Shown in pieces: positions 13,857-14,455 of a DNA stretch of 14,455 nucleotides (within the stretch, counting starts at the first letter, position 1; every line of letters begins with the position of its first letter). The translations under genes were made by a program, and so were the position numbers. The DNA is from CAYGAG01 sp964347765. Lineage in GTDB: Archaea; Thermoproteota; Bathyarchaeia; Bathyarchaeales; Bathycorpusculaceae. Location of the stretch: the NCBI GenBank assembly GCA_964347765.1, contig CAYGAG010000041.1, forward strand, positions 1 through 14,455, given 5' to 3'. Below the pieces are notes generated by a model. It had not been told where the DNA came from. It made no database searches and worked only from the letters and a program-made list of their open reading frames with translations.

Positions 13857-14455
13857 TCACCAAAGTGTGTGGCGATTAACGATATGTCAAACAGGTCCAC
13901 GTCGTCATCGTCATCGACATCTGCATCTGGGTTCCAACGGGGATGCCCAGGATATGATCCAAATGCTTGCGCTGCAATTCCGATGTCTTTCATATCCACT
14001 TTTTTATCTCGATTTATATCATAAGGATTGAAGTTTCTGAAGTAGCCATTTGAAGTTTCATGTGCAATTCCATTTTCTAATGAATCAAGAAGATGGCTGT
14101 AATAGAAGTCGAATTGAGTTTCCCCTCGTGTCTTGACCACGAAATATATAGTTGAGAGTGTCACTGGGGAATTGGTTGTAATGGGTATTTGATAGGAAAC
14201 GTTGAACCATATATCCCCTCTGTTGTCGTCCGAACCGAACTGAGGATCGATAGGCACGTTGGTTGCTGGGCCTATTAACACACCAAAACATCCAAGGACA
14301 TTATTATCATAAGTCATATTAAACTCACAGGCATGTAGATCCGAAACATTGGTCAAAGACACAGCAATTGCGAAGACTGTTCCGGGCTCATACGAGTAAT
14401 CAATTATGCTTTCAGGATCCACGTAAAGCCTAACAGGACCGCTCTCGCTTACAAC
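13850..14455 (-). CDS. Cohesin-dockerin domain protein, N-terminus outside the window
   Basis: An extracellular or surface protein, open to the right edge; the 201 residues seen begin V-V-S-E-S-G-P-V-R-L-Y-V-D-P. The first 135 or so residues look like a cohesin-type beta-sandwich, with PGTVFAIAVSLTNVSDLHACEFNMTYDNN-type alternation, where similar proteins continue from a signal peptide. So probably only a short leader is missing. The C-terminus is a dockerin with two calcium loops: DINRDKKVD...D (about 13985-14020) and DVDDDDDVD...D (about 13886-13921), each with Asp/Asn at positions 1, 3, 5, 9 and 12. It then ends directly after HFGET. This layout is common in predicted secreted proteins of Bathyarchaeia and some Euryarchaeota. 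Binding partner and role are unknown. Confidence 0.85.
   Translation of the reverse strand, partial: VVSESGPVRLYVDPESIIDYSYEPGTVFAIAVSLTNVSDLHACEFNMTYDNNVLGCFGVLIGPATNVPIDPQFGSDDNRGDIWFNVSYQIPITTNSPVTLSTIYFVVKTRGETQFDFYYSHLLDSLENGIAHETSNGYFRNFNPYDINRDKKVDMKDIGIAAQAFGSYPGHPRWNPDADVDDDDDVDLFDISLIATHFGET

Noticed and set aside
13738..14031. 97-codon plus-strand ORF.
   Set aside because: Most of it lies opposite the well-supported cohesin-dockerin gene, and its His/Arg-rich run is the complement of the Asp-rich calcium loop.
1..14455. CRISPR arrays, insertion sequences, tRNA genes and integrase attachment sites.
   Set aside because: No spaced direct repeats, transposase motifs or tRNA-like folds were found on reading either strand by eye.

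Overview
The window is most likely a piece of an archaeal chromosome, probably from the Bathyarchaeia or a relative. No rRNA or tRNA is present, so this is inference from four things. Several genes have TATA-like boxes about 25 to 75 nt before a GGAG/GGTGA-type ribosome site and an ATG or TTG start. Most genes encode arginine with AGA/AGG. An Lrp/AsnC-type winged-helix regulator resembles archaeal forms. A cohesin-plus-dockerin surface protein is of a type common in those genomes. I see no tRNA, rRNA, CRISPR array or insertion sequence.

Layout from left to right. A radical SAM enzyme is cut by the left edge (to 842). A formamidopyrimidine-DNA glycosylase (1107-1931) has foreign-looking codon use and follows a doubtful 66-residue leader ORF. 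A two-gene ABC-2 exporter follows (2109-4153). On the minus strand come an unrecognised polytopic membrane protein (4179-5168) and a predicted zinc metallopeptidase (5308-6201). A metal-dependent amidohydrolase is on the plus strand (6379-7350). A DinB-fold protein is on the minus strand (7372-7854), divergent from a tight three-gene plus-strand operon (8064-11394). After that, on the minus strand, are an amidase gene broken by four frameshifts (11469-12861), its promoter with a perfect inverted repeat, an Lrp/AsnC-like regulator (13060-13584), and an exported cohesin-dockerin protein cut by the right edge (13850-14455). The gap 13597-13849 holds only the regulator's promoter and a hairpin at the next stop codon.

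The main discovery is the operon at 8064-11394. It encodes recognisable homologues of all three bacillithiol biosynthesis enzymes, BshC, BshB and BshA. BshA would join GlcNAc to L-malate, BshB would deacetylate the product, and BshC would add cysteine. The genes overlap by 7 and 4 nt, so they are almost certainly co-translated. The divergent DinB-fold protein belongs to the superfamily that contains the bacillithiol S-transferase BstA (YfiT), which suggests a cassette for both making and using a bacillithiol-type thiol. As far as I know, this thiol has been established in bacteria, not in archaea.

The fpg gene and the broken amidase stand out by codon use. Arginine codons read by eye are 19 CGN to 4 AGR in fpg and about 18 to 5 in the amidase, against 2 to 12 in the ABC ATPase and 6 to 15 in bshA. 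Both look acquired from a donor with different codon preference.
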